Below, one piece after another: positions 26,451-37,029 of a stretch of DNA of 64,000 nucleotides. Every line of letters begins with the position of its first letter. Positions within the stretch are counted from its first letter, which is position 1. Both the position numbers and the translations under genes were made by a program. The stretch lies in NCBI GenBank assembly GCA_022592445.1, contig JABYQR010000223.1, forward strand, positions 1 through 64,000, in the 5' to 3' direction. This DNA comes from Cytidiella melzeri. Lineage: Eukaryota > Basidiomycota > Agaricomycetes > Polyporales > Irpicaceae. Under the pieces are notes generated by a model. It saw only the letters and a program-made list of their open reading frames with translations, was not told the origin of the DNA and ran no database searches.

Positions 26451-27571
26451 GTGTTCTTGTTTGAGCTGTGTGTGCTCGTAAGTATGCTTCGGCTTTTTCG
26501 CTGATTGGTTTTTGACGGACATCACGACATGTGCAAGATTACGATTGAATGGGGTACTGTGAGCTTGAGCTCAATATAGATTACGAGACATGTTGTTGGA
26601 CATGACATGACACTAGGTTCCACGTTTGGTCTGCGTGTGGGTAGGTAACTGCGTAGAGAGGAAAATGACGTTATAAGCTTGAAGTGTAGGTGGACAGTGT
26701 GATGCTTGTGGTATTTTGACACGATTGGTATTGATGAGAGCTGTCGTGATGAGATATCTATCCACAGGGCCCCGAGTAGCATGGTGGCACAGGTCAGCGC
26801 GAACCTCGGAAGGTCTTTCGGAGATGTGGCTGGCGCCTCACGGATAGACTTCGCGTCTAACAACAGCTACAGCGCCTTTGCTGTTCCAGGATCTCGAGAC
26901 AAGTTGCAGGTTTAGGCGGCTACAGCAATCATGTCTAAGGTAGCTGTTTCAGATTCCATCCCTGGGTTTGTTTCGCACGAACGCGGGAACGAAGCCGTCC
27001 AGTGGGGTGAGCGCACTGCTCGAACGAGGCTTGACTCTCCTTTGAGCTGATCAAATTCTGACCAACGTGGAGGAGGCATGCAAGGCACGCGTTTGCAGAT
27101 AAGGCCGGCGAGTCTCCACGTTTGTGTCTTTGTAAGTAGCCAGAATCCACGGACGTGCCAAAAGGTTTGGCCGCATGGCCTGCGAGTGGGTCAAATCATA
27201 ACACTGTTGCTGCGGTCAGTGGTTTTTTTCAGGACATGAGATGTTTCCAGTGGCTCGTACTGTAGACTTTTAGCAGTGTAGACTCATCGTCAACATTGCG
27301 ACAGGTGGTGGTGAGCACTGAGCAGGCAAAGAGGCTGGGAGAACGCAATAAAAGCGTGATTAGTCATGTGTGCATGTTACGTAATACTGCGCCCCAAGAG
27401 CTGACGCTGGGTGGCCACCGTCTTTTACTTTGACCACCATCAGCGTTTTTGCAAAGCCCATCCTCTCTGAACACCACCTCGTTGTAAGTCAACAAAAGCA
27501 TGTATGCACTCCTCAGTTCCTCTGACCATGCCTCCTCAGGACCAAATTGGCACCCAATGTCGAATTTTACC
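26341..27571. other. Intergenic
   Basis: Contains the GPCR 3' end with the TTG repeat and the promoter/leader of the antizyme gene. Antizyme leaders can be long, so part of it may be 5' untranslated sequence. No other gene recognised. Confidence 0.45.
26417..26450. repeat. (TTG)n repeat in the GPCR 3' flank
   Basis: Eleven TTG units about 80 bases after the GPCR stop codon, probably in its 3' untranslated region. Confidence 0.9.
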
Positions 27572-28630
27572 ATGTTAAATCAATCAACAATCTCATCTAG
27601 TATTTGCCCCACGTGTGTACTCATTCGTCTCGCCTCTTTTTCTTGCTGACAATTGTACCTACAGCAACGGCCGTCGTACCGTTGGAGATGGGGCTTTCTC
27701 TTCCGACATGACTCCTAGCGTGCTTGCTGTCTGCCACATTCAAGGCGACGACTCCATGTACTATTACTCTACTACGTTCTCTGGCGGGCCCGGGGTGAGT
27801 TTCATTTCCAGCTCTGCCCTCACAGCACGCTCACAACTATCCACAGTGGCGTTTTTGACATCCCTAACGGAAAATGCCCTCCTGATAGAGGGTCGCCAGA
27901 CTGGGTGACAGACAGTCTGACGCCAATGTTTCCCTCCTCCCCATCCGACCGCTCCACGCTATCTTCATTCGGCTCAGAAAGTTTCAAAGATTCCAATTCA
28001 TATCCCCCAACTCCTCCATCCGACTCACCCGCTGGTGGTGCTCTCCGTGGCCTCCCATTCTCTACGCCACCCCGCGACATCCTCAACAGGCGACCATCGG
28101 TTCCTTCGGCCGATGCTGCGACGCCTCCGCTCACCCCCGACGACCTTGACGAGGGTGGTGGAGGCAGCATCTCTGCTATCAGTGCCAAGCAGAGCAACGA
28201 AGCCCTCGATTTCCTCAGTGTGCTCTTCCCGCGCAATGCGCTTGGCGCGCTTCCTTACGCGAAGAGCGTCACCATTGACGCAGCTGACATCGGGGCTTCG
28301 TTTGAAGGCGTCGTTCTCAGTCTTCCTGGCAAGCCCAAGACACTCTACGTGGACGGCAAGAGCGCCGCTCACGTGAATTTACGGGAGAGGTGAGCGAAAT
28401 GCGGTATATGATCGCTGGACAAGAATGCTGACATTCTTCGCAGTATTGTGGCGTTGCTCGATCTCGCGGACGAACGTCTGGAGTGCACGGCTCTGGTTCT
28501 CGCCCTGGAGAAGTCGTCTCCCCTTTTGAGCGATCTACTCCATGCGTTCATGTACGCCGGCGGGACGGTTGTCACGGCTCCTCCTTTCCCCGTCGATCCG
28601 GCCTACGTGCTCGTGGGGATGGAGATTTAA
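27572..28630 (+). CDS. OAZ: Ornithine decarboxylase antizyme, expressed by +1 ribosomal frameshifting
   Basis: Antizyme binds ornithine decarboxylase, blocks it and sends it to the proteasome, and limits polyamine uptake; rising polyamines increase the frameshift that makes it. Exons: 27572-27612, 27665-27794, 27847-28389, 28444-28630. ORF1 (60 codons) ends GGPGWRF-stop at UUU UGA (27853-27858). ORF2 starts one base later with GAC (27857) and runs to 28630, giving about 299 aa in all. The conserved antizyme core is at the C-terminus: SIVALLDLADERLECTAL, LVLALEKS, LLHAFMYAGGT, PPFPVDPAYVLVGMEI. Between lies a Ser/Pro-rich spacer (about 65-145), which makes it longer than animal antizymes (about 230 aa). 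The UGG-CGU-UUU-UGA context mirrors the UGG-UGC-UCC-UGA of vertebrates. The start at 27572 and the first intron are the least certain parts. Confidence 0.9.
27853..27859 (+). promoter_or_regulatory. Programmed +1 frameshift site of the antizyme mRNA (UUU UGA C)
   Basis: The zero frame reads TGG CGT TTT TGA; the +1 frame continues GAC ATC CCT. The ORF1 stop lies within nine coding bases of the splice junction at 27847, so the site exists only in the spliced mRNA. The frame that carries the conserved antizyme core is open back through this point and has no start of its own that would include the spacer. Vertebrate and many fungal antizymes shift at UCC UGA; UUU UGA is known from other lineages such as nematodes. 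Confidence 0.85.
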
Positions 28631-29127
28631 CGGTTTACATCTGTCGACAGATATGGCCATCGTTGGGACGTGCTACCCTGGAGCGAAAAGGAGAGTGGCG
28701 ATGTGTTGGAATCTTTGAAGTCTCATGTTAGTTGAAAGGTTTTAGTGTTTGCTCTGGTGGTATTCACAGTCCCAACACGGGATGGGGTTTTTTTCTCTCT
28801 CTTCGTACTGATGTATATACATGCATTATCTACGTGGTCAGTAATGATATTGCTGCTGCTGACAATAGCTTATAATGGTCAGTACCTGGGCACGCAGTGT
28901 GGGATGCAAGCGATAGATAATTGCATCGTCGGTTGTGACCTTTGCAGTGCTCTCGTCCTCCTCTTTCACGACAACTGACTTTATGCAACATACTACATTT
29001 CTGACGGGATTGAGAGCGCTGCGCTGTCGAACTCGCCGCATCAGCCTCGTGCCGCACGGTGTGGTGTCCAGAGTCCAACACTGCATTCGACTGCGTTGAC
29101 GTTCGTTCGTCAACGACTTCGACGGCA
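28631..29127. other. Intergenic between antizyme and Smr genes
   Basis: Holds the antizyme 3' region and the promoter of the Smr gene. An in-frame Met at 29059 would extend the Smr protein by 23 residues. Nothing else recognised. Confidence 0.5.
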
Positions 29128-30318
29128 ATGGGCCTCTTCGACAGCATCCTAAACGGTCTAGTAAGGTTATTATGTGGCCCACGAGCAACGGGTCAACCAC
29201 AGCCAGACGGGGACGTCTACGTCCCGCCTTCGGTCCCTCACAAGCCACAACAGCAAAGACCGCAGGCCCCAAGTAGTCAGCCATCCCCCGCATATCCTGG
29301 CCAACAACAACAACAAAAACAGCGACACCGCCAGCAGCAGCATCAATCTCCCAGTCCACCAAGGCACCATGGTCCTCGGATAGTGCGTGCTCCGAGTCGT
29401 CAAATGAGGTGTTAGTACTGTATGTACGGTGAACGCTGACACAACCTCTTGAATCCCCCACCCCCTTACTGCAGAACCAGAACCAAGTCAACCAGGAGAA
29501 TCCGCACTACCTCGCCCTTCGCAAACGCGCCGATGCGGTTGCGGACGAGATGCACAAGCTCTCGCGGGAGAGTCAGGAGGCGTTCCAGAGTGGGAACGGT
29601 GCCCTCGCGAAGGATCTGTCTAACCAGTCTAAAGCACAGAGGGCAGAGTTGGACAGGTTGAACAAAGAGGCTCACGAGTGGTTATTCAATGGTGAGTGTT
29701 TTTTTTCTCTAATTTTATTCCGAGAGTGGGTTCTGTCTCTTTTGAGTGGCTGGACCCGTTCGATCAAAAAGCACACAGAGTTTCTGACTACCAGTATGTG
29801 GGGGTGGGGGTGGTTGTTGTTTGTTTATTGCGACAGAGAACAACAAGGACAGTGCCCCGAATGAAGTCGACTTGCACGGTCTCGGCGTGAAGGAAGCCTT
29901 AGAGTTCACCGAACGCGCTATCCAGGACGCCAAACGGCGCGGTGAACCAGAGATTCACTTGATCGTCGGTGCGTAGGACTGTGTTAACTACAGGTCGTGT
30001 GTAAGGTTTTTATCGAAGCTGTCGCAGGCAAAGGTCTCCACTCGACCAATGGGCCCAAGATCAAACCCGCAGTGGAAGAGCTCATGGTCAAGTACGTATT
30101 TACTGAAGACACCCACCTCCTCCTCCCCCCTTCCCTACGAAAACGTGACTCATATGTTACACAGATATCAACTCGTTGCGGAACTGGACCCTCAGAACGC
30201 TGGTGTACTCATCGTCAGTCTCGACGGCAAGGACAAAGGCACGGGTAAAGTCATTCAGTCGGGCGAGATTGCTCAGCGTATCGAGGAAGGGCGCGATGAC
30301 CGTTGTGTCATCATGTGA
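29128..30318 (+). CDS. DUF1771 and Smr domain protein
   Basis: Smr domains are nucleic-acid-binding folds, several with endonuclease activity on RNA, in eukaryotes often linked to handling of stalled translation. Exons: 29128-29382, 29475-29691, 29837-29968, 30028-30091, 30165-30318; about 273 aa. Residues 30-85 are Pro/Gln-rich. DUF1771 covers about 88-155 (ENPHYLALRKRAD..MHKLSRESQEAFQ), a helical region that usually precedes Smr in fungi. The Smr domain follows, with VDLHGL at 168-173 (the LDxH position) and GKGLHS at 202-207 (the HGxG-like loop), both consistent with a functional fold. The C-terminus is acidic and ends in CVIM, which has the form of a prenylation box (Cys, two aliphatic residues, Met). 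Cellular role not known. Confidence 0.9.
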
Positions 30319-31500
30319 ACGATCCCGGCCAGCTCTGACTACGAGCTTCTTGCAGCGCGAGTGCCATTATGCCCTGCTCATGGAAATAGGCAGAGTAGGC
30401 AACGCCTGTAATGCATCCACGACATACGATCTACATTCGTGTATTGGTAGCAGCTGTGTCAGTTGAGTAGTAACATGATGAATAAGATGGCTTACATGAC
30501 AGTGCTAGGACATCTCATCAAGAGACAAGTTATACCAAATGTTGCATAGCCGACATATGCTTTCGAATCCTACCGTTTGGTAGGTTCACGAGGGTGCCGA
30601 GCAGATGTTCCCCTTGTGAGTGAGCAGTGCTAGTGGAGGTTAACTGTCAGGTCACGGTATTCGCCAGGCGTCAGATTTGCGTTTTGCTCAGGTCCACGGG
30701 CACCACCACAAACGTTACTACTCAGGACTCAGCTACCACTCAATTGTTGACCACCACATCCTCCCTGCAGTGTCCTCAATACAAGCCCTTCTGTCTTCTG
30801 ACCCTCTTCCGCGTCATAGTGAGGGCATCGACGGTACACGCCTCACTGCGCAGACTGTCTTCACAATCTACAGTGTCCATGGTTTACCCGATCCTCAAGT
30901 ATGCGTTCAGCAAGGTCAAGTAAGAAAATCAACGTACGCCTCGTTTTTCTCGTATGCAAACCTTCTTCCCAATGTCTACCTCTTGTTGACGCATGTAGCC
31001 TCTCAAGTAGAGCTCCAAGCCGTTGGTGGTGAACGAGCTGCAACGCACAGTGCGCGATCGGTTGTTATCCAGCAGTGACCCGCTTTTCACGGCAAGATAT
31101 CAGACGAGTGCCCGCACAAAGCACGGTGAGTAGCTCGTTGTACGCACTGGCAGTGTGGTCGTAGATGTACATATACAGCATACGTTGGCGGTGAAGTCTT
31201 TTCAATGTTGTCGTGAGGAACAGCAGTCATGCTGACACTCTCTGGTGCCTATTTTCTCAGATCTTTCAAAGTTATCTGTGCGTTTGGTATTCACGCGTAC
31301 CGAGTTCAACACTCGGCCGGCCGGTATGACGAGCGTAACATATTTGCAGATCGAAGGGGGGCATCTATCCAGGAAGCGAATGCACTGGACTTATAAGTAC
31401 CAACACCGAGAAGGGCAAAGCCGCGGAGCGTATCACTGCCAATGGTTCTGCGGCTGCCTCGTCTACTCGTCTTGACGATACTAACGCGCACGCCGACGGG
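30319..31500. other. Gene-poor stretch, perhaps further decayed ABC transporter sequence
   Basis: No intact gene. Around 31030 a frame reads VGGERAATHSARSVV, faintly like the ABC signature loop GVSGGERKRVSIA of a first nucleotide-binding domain, which would fit its position upstream of the second-domain relic. The resemblance is too weak to annotate as a gene. Confidence 0.3.
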
Positions 31501-31529
31501 ACAAACATTCAAGGTCACCGAGTCGCCAT

Positions 31530-32130
31530 CTGCTCCGGCGATGACGGACGTGTTCTCGTGGCAACATGGTGAGTATGTAGGCTCATTACCTGACGGTCTG
31601 CACAGGAATAGTTTTGCACGACATTGATGGATGAGTCAGGAGCGGGTAAGCTGATGTTGCTCGACGTCCCTTGCCGAGAGGACAAATGTCAGCGTTGTTC
31701 GCGATGATAGGTTTGTGAATGATCTATGCTTGCCGGTGGATTGTGGTGCTCAAGCGTACGTTGTGCTATCTTTGTTTCAACGTGAATTGACGTTCAGATG
31801 GATGGCCAGCAGGTATCGTCAGCAACAGGACACACATCTTGATGCACGGGGCGTGCGTGAGACGCTTCTCGACCAACATGCGTTAACCTCCTTCCGTCCC
31901 GCTCAGACGTCGAAAACTATCTGGAGATACGTGGTCTGGAGGCAATGCGCAAGCCCACTCTCCTGTTCTTCTTCGACGAGCCGACATCTGGGTTCAGAGT
32001 GCGTGGCCGATTGTCGCGTCTTTGAAACAGCCGGCGGATAACGCTGGCTGTTTCAGGTGTTTGATTCGTTGTTGTGGTTGAGCGTGAAGGGCAGACTGTG
32101 TAGAGGCTCCTCGGAATGGAGCCAGGACTT
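31530..32130 (+). pseudogene. Relic of a PDR/CDR-type ABC transporter, second nucleotide-binding domain
   Basis: Pieces in the right order and on one strand, but in different frames with stops and no splice logic, match the second ATP-binding domain of pleiotropic-drug-resistance transporters. They are: MTDVFSWQHGEYV and DGLHR (about 31540-31610), LMDESGAGK (Walker A, about 31625-31655) with MLLDV, RQQQDTHLDARGVRETLL (about 31810-31870), LLFFFDEPTSG (Walker B, about 31955-31990), SAWPIVASLKQ (about 32000-32035) and LFQVFDSLLWL (about 32050-32090). The Walker A Thr is replaced (GKLM), and substantial segments between blocks, including most of the signature loop, are missing. No transmembrane part remains. 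A dead copy; an active family member probably exists elsewhere in the genome. Confidence 0.75.
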
Positions 32131-32650
32131 GACGAGAACCTGACGATGTCCTTTCCGCATTACAGACGAGTTCTTGTAGAACAGCTTTAGCATCTACTTC
32201 TCCCAGCGTAATTAGATCGTGGAGAATCCACTCGCCTCTAGTTCAGAATTGAATGCTGTCCCAACGACGTCTCTACCTTTCGCAACTCACAGTAACTTTC
32301 CTTTGTGGAATGACGGACAAATGAGAGAGTCAGCAAAGTCACCAGATTGAATGAGCGGCGTGTTTCCTGTCGCTGCTCGACGTTCAACGTCCAACGTTCA
32401 ACGTTCACCATTTGAATCTTATGTGAGTCATGGCCAACACCCCGTAACTAGAAGTATATTAGCACTGAACGCACGAACCACAGGTCCAACAATATCAATA
32501 ACTGTGAGTGCAGTCCGTCAAGGTCCAACACAGCTCGCGAGCAAGACAAGTACACATATGAGAATACCTCAACCAACAAAAGCGAGAAAACGTCCACAAC
32601 GCCTGATAACTAGCCTTCTTCTACAACCTATATATGACACGGCATGCTGC
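32131..32650. other. Intergenic
   Basis: Separates the transporter relic from the 3' end of the FunK1 gene. Near 32380-32408 a heptamer of the type CGTTCAA/CGTCCAA is repeated four times in tandem. No gene seen. Confidence 0.45.
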
Positions 32651-35600
32651 TCATTGTGAGGCACTACGCGCTGCCGTCGATGACCGCAATCCTCTACGAC
32701 GGGTTGAAACGACTCCGCCATCGCCAAGATCACCACTCCGAACCTTTTTAGCTGGTTTCCCCGGTCGGGAGACCTCCTTGATTGACTTTGTCTTACCGAC
32801 AGGGACCTTCGCCGTCTTCTTGGACTTCTTGGGCTTTGTCGGCTTCGAGGGGCCCGCCTCAGCGTTCGCAGATATCGATATCGACCTTGGCTTTTTGGTA
32901 GGCCGTGGCGCGAGAGTAGAAGACTGACCAACGGCAGGAATGTTGGCGTCGTTGTTGGCGTCGCTGTCATCTTCGATGTCGTCGATGCTTCGCTTCGACC
33001 TCACCGACCGACCTGAGAGCACAGACGAAGACGCTGGCGGCAAGAGAGGGACTCTCGGAAAGGCGATATGTGGTGGGGGCGGGATGCCAGGGATGGTTGC
33101 GCTGGTAGGAGACGAGGAGCCGGAGTGCTGCGAATGCGCAACATTGCCGTCATGTGGTACGACGGGTGGGAACTGCTGGCTCATGTTGAGCTCGTGGTGA
33201 CCAGTCTCGTCCATTTGCATGTTGTCCGGCTGTGTCAAATTTGATCCGGCAGTGTGGCCCTCGCGATGCCCATATTGCTCTGGCTCCACTTGCGCTGGTT
33301 GCAACGCCGGAAGGTTCACGTCGCGAGAAGCCATCTCCTTTCCAGACACGAGAGTGGATTCAGCTGCCCTTTGATGCACTCTGGTGTCAGCCTTCTCGGT
33401 AATACGAGGATATGGGTCTGATATGGCATCCATGCGCCAACCTTTCTCAAGCAGGGCGTCGTCCAATATTTCCACCCAATAGTCCGCCTTGCTCAATTTT
33501 GCACGCAACGCCTCATAATTTGCAAGGTTGACCGCCGCAGACTCGTCAGCACTTTTTTGCTTCGGAGGGCGCATTGCAGACCTCGTGGGTTCATCTGGGA
33601 CTTCGTCGACAAGAGGGTGGTCTTGGACATCGCCTGCGCGAGCAGCAATCGTGGCGTTCTTGGCTCGATTTGCAAGCTTTCGGAGTGTGTAATAGTTGTC
33701 CCATTCGGCAGCAAGTTTGCAAACAAGGGCCTGCAAAGGGGGGCAGCTGAAATGCAGACCGGTGTCGATGTTGCCGAGCGCAGTCAACTTCAAACTGCCG
33801 CCGACGTATGCAGTTGAGCCGTCTGCGAGCTCTGTGGGAATCTTCTCGTCAAACATCGCGATTACGATGGTGGCGTCTTTGGTGTGGTCAAAGCGGTGCA
33901 TCGCGCCAAAGAGAAGTGCCCAAAACACCGACTCGAGATCGTCAAGAGGCTCGTGTGCTTTCAAGGGCTCCGCCAACAGGGCGATAGACATGAATTGCCA
34001 GGTGCCCTGCGAAGATGATCAGCAAAATATAGATGAGAATCACTAGAACAGCAGCAGAAACGTACGGTGCGGAAGCGCTGATGAGCCTGGCCTTCGGAGT
34101 GTTTCACCTTCCCCGAGTGATCCCAATCGGCCAGAACGCCTTTGGCAGCTGCGCTCGCGTTGAGCATCACATTACCAATGCTGATGTCGCGATGTACAAG
34201 ACCGCACTTCTGCATGGCCACGTCCATTGCTGCGGGATTGATGGAATTGAGTGATTCGGTTCAGACAAGATATGAGTAGGAGCGTACCTGCGAGACAGTC
34301 ACGGAACGCGATGACGAACTGCTTCGACCACGGGGCACACTCTACGGGATACGCGAGCTGCTGCACCAACCTGTGGTGCTGGAAGTCCCGCAACTCATGA
34401 AATCCAACCGCGAGATCCTTTAACTTCTTCGCCCATTCCAAGCACTGCGTTGTCCCGTGCTCTCCGTTCAGCGTCACGTCTCCCCCACACAACACGCCAG
34501 GGACAAAGGGGACTTCCGCGCGTTCGAGATCGGCGCAAATCTGTCTCTCCGGGATGAGACGCTTGTGTACAACGCGCCAAGTGTCCTTGAAGAACACCAA
34601 GTCGTGCCGTTCGAGAGCGTACGCGAGATAGGCACGAGTACAACGGCCAATGGGAGAGTGGGAGCGAAAGAATGGACGTTGGACAAGGACTTCCATGGAC
34701 TCCTTGGAGATGTCGTCAACAACGGTGATCTTGTAGACTGGGTATTGTTCGCTGAGTGTGTCTGCGGCGTTGGGTAGCTCACGTTGGGGATGTTCGGCGT
34801 TTTCCATGTTTTCTAGAAACTCTTCCACAGCCGCCTTAAACTTCTTCGCCTCCTCAGAAGTGGCGCGGCTCGCTGTACTATCCAGCCCTCGTGCGGCTGC
34901 CGACATGTGGTTATATCGCCACAGGAATTCTACCAACAACCAGGGCTTCTCGATGTAGTCGAAGCAGTCGGAGACAATCGCTCCCGAGTGATCCCAGAAC
35001 AAGAATCTGGCGATGTTGCCGCAGATAAGCAGCTGGAGGAGGTGGAGACGATGCTGGTGGGCGAACACCTCCATCGCGTACATAGCCAGTTGACCGCGAA
35101 CCTTCGTGGCGTCCGCATTGTACTTCTCGAACGCCACAGGCTTGTTCTTGTTGGCTTCTTTGCGCTTTTGGGCAGCCTTCCTGATTTCCTCCAGCGTATG
35201 AAAAGGATCCATACTCGTATGTCTCTTGAACTCGACGAGCAGGCCGCTGTTACACCAGTCGAAGAAGCGCTTGCTCCTGTCGCCATCTGCTGCAGCGGAA
35301 TCTCCGTACTCCTTGAAGCCTCCATCCGGACGGTAAAGGATGTCTCCGCCCTTTTCCGTGGAGTTTGCAGAAATAAAGAACGGGAAGTTCGGAGAAAGAT
35401 TGAATTTCTTGACTGTCTCATTCTGTAGTTGATTGAGGTAGCGCAAGAGGTGGTGGTAAGTGATTGTCTCCCAGCCAGCGGACAGAGTGCACTCACGAAA
35501 GCATCGCAGATATGCTTCTCGAGCCAGGTAAGAGGAGCGGAGGTGAACTTGACGCGCGTGGGTTTCTTGCGAAGGTCTTCTTGTGGGATGGGCATGAAGG

Positions 35601-35763
35601 TCTTTAAGAAGTCAGGAACTTTGCAGGGGCCAATCCAATGTCCATCCATATCGAGACCGTATTCCTGTTGCAAGTGTTGGATCTCGGGGATTGTTTGACG
35701 ATATCCGTGATAGCCCGCAATGCGAGACTTGTGAGGGGTGTATTTAGCGTTGGAGACAGGCAT
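32651..35763 (-). CDS. FunK1-type fungal protein kinase
   Basis: Member of the FunK1 kinase-like family expanded in agaricomycetes; substrates unknown. Exons (descending): 35763-35497, 35422-34288, 34229-34066, 34006-32651; about 973 aa. A long N-terminal region (1-230) has the family phrase WCNSGLLVEFK. The kinase core shows LVHRDIS (478-484) with Asp482 and Asn487 as catalytic loop residues, then GVLADWDHSG (498-507), where DWD takes the place of DFG, and the activation-segment block GTWQFMS (523-529), all family-typical. After the kinase (ending about 720) follows a disordered tail with a strongly basic Lys-rich stretch near the C-terminus (KPKKSKKTAK), a likely nuclear localisation signal. 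A TATA box sits 57 bases before the start. Confidence 0.9.
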
Positions 35764-37029
35764 GTTGACGAAGAAGATGGTGGTAGGAGAAAGAAAGACT
35801 CACGCGTAATTTCCCCGTGTTATATACCGGCCGAAGCTATGTTGGCCTCTCGGCGGTGATGGTTCAAGTTGAAGGTCAGAGCGACTTCCTAATTAGGAAG
35901 TTGGCTGGGTCTGATCATGATCGGGCCCGCCGATCTGTCTGAATAAGGCAGTTGGCCACGCCGCGCGCCGAAACACGAGGCCGAGAGACAAAGGCAAATT
36001 GTCCGAGTGACAGGCCCAGACGGACAATTAATTGATAAATATTAAAAGCAGCCGTGGTCATGACTCAGGCAAAGGTCATTGTCCTTGGCGCTGATTGCGC
36101 TGTGACTCGCCGCCACACATGCTGTGCCGCTGCCGCTGCCAGTGGCGTCCTCGCTGAGGCACTACAATGCCGGACATGGTTCAAGCTGGTCGCAGACCTC
36201 GCAGGTACTCCGCTTGCCAGTCCAGATACATCCCCACACACACACAGCCGCTCGTCGCAGGCCACAAACAAGATCTCACTTCATTCATGCCCTCTCCTCT
36301 TGCCCGCCTCCCCAGAAGAACCATTCCAGTCCCCGCCAACACAGGTGCACATTGATGTATAAGCCAGCTTCTTATTCGATACCGTAATCATATCCTTGAC
36401 TACGGTTCAGAACTTATTAGTCGTTCGCTTGTTCGGTAATCCAGCCTGAGGGAGTTTCTGGAGGGTCGTTTGCTGAAGCTTGTCGACATTCCCTAGTGGA
36501 CTTGTCGCTCTCCAGCGAACAGGACTAGGCAGGGTAGAGTCGTTAGCGCTCGGGACAAAGCCCATTTGCATGATCGCTCACGACAACAGTGAACAGCACG
36601 TGAGATTGGCATGTATGATGGCGCTGCATGACGCGAACAATAGCAGAGGTTAATTTACAGACCAGCTATGCTGCATCGCGTGTGTCCAACGCCACGGGTG
36701 GTTAGAGCACAGACTGAAGGCTAAAGTGGTTGGTAACGGGGCCAGTCGCACCTATCTGCTCACAAAAATCTCTTCTCCTCTACAACGCCTTGCTACTCTG
36801 AACCCATCCAATCCCTGTCCTCTCACTGTCCTCCAAGCCCCTTGGATATGTAAATATGATAATAAACCAGTTTGGAAAGTTGAGCAGTTTCATTCACACC
36901 AGCAATGTGTGCAAACACCTTGTCTACTCCTTTGCATCAACACTTGAACTGTGCATATCAGAGAATATTGCGCCAGCCAGCAAAGGTCGATTCGCAATGC
37001 AAAAGATATGTTCCATAAGCTTTCTTGAG
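35764..37029. other. Intergenic between FunK1 and RTC1
   Basis: Left end is the FunK1 promoter; right end the 3' flank of RTC1. It has a (CA) run near 36234-36244 and repetitive short motifs (36130-36300) but no recognisable gene on either strand. Confidence 0.45.
35820..35826 (-). promoter_or_regulatory. TATA box of the FunK1 gene
   Basis: Minus-strand TATATAA, 57-63 bases upstream of the FunK1 start codon at 35763. Classic spacing for a TATA promoter with a short leader. Confidence 0.55.

Noticed and set aside
30555..30580. TTCGAATCC, resembling a tRNA T-loop
   Set aside because: No matching A box, no anticodon arm and no acceptor-stem pairing at the right distances.
31613..31700. Walker A-like SGAGK as part of a live gene
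   Set aside because: Flanking blocks lie in different frames with stops and no plausible introns, and the essential Thr/Ser after Lys is missing; scored as a pseudogene.
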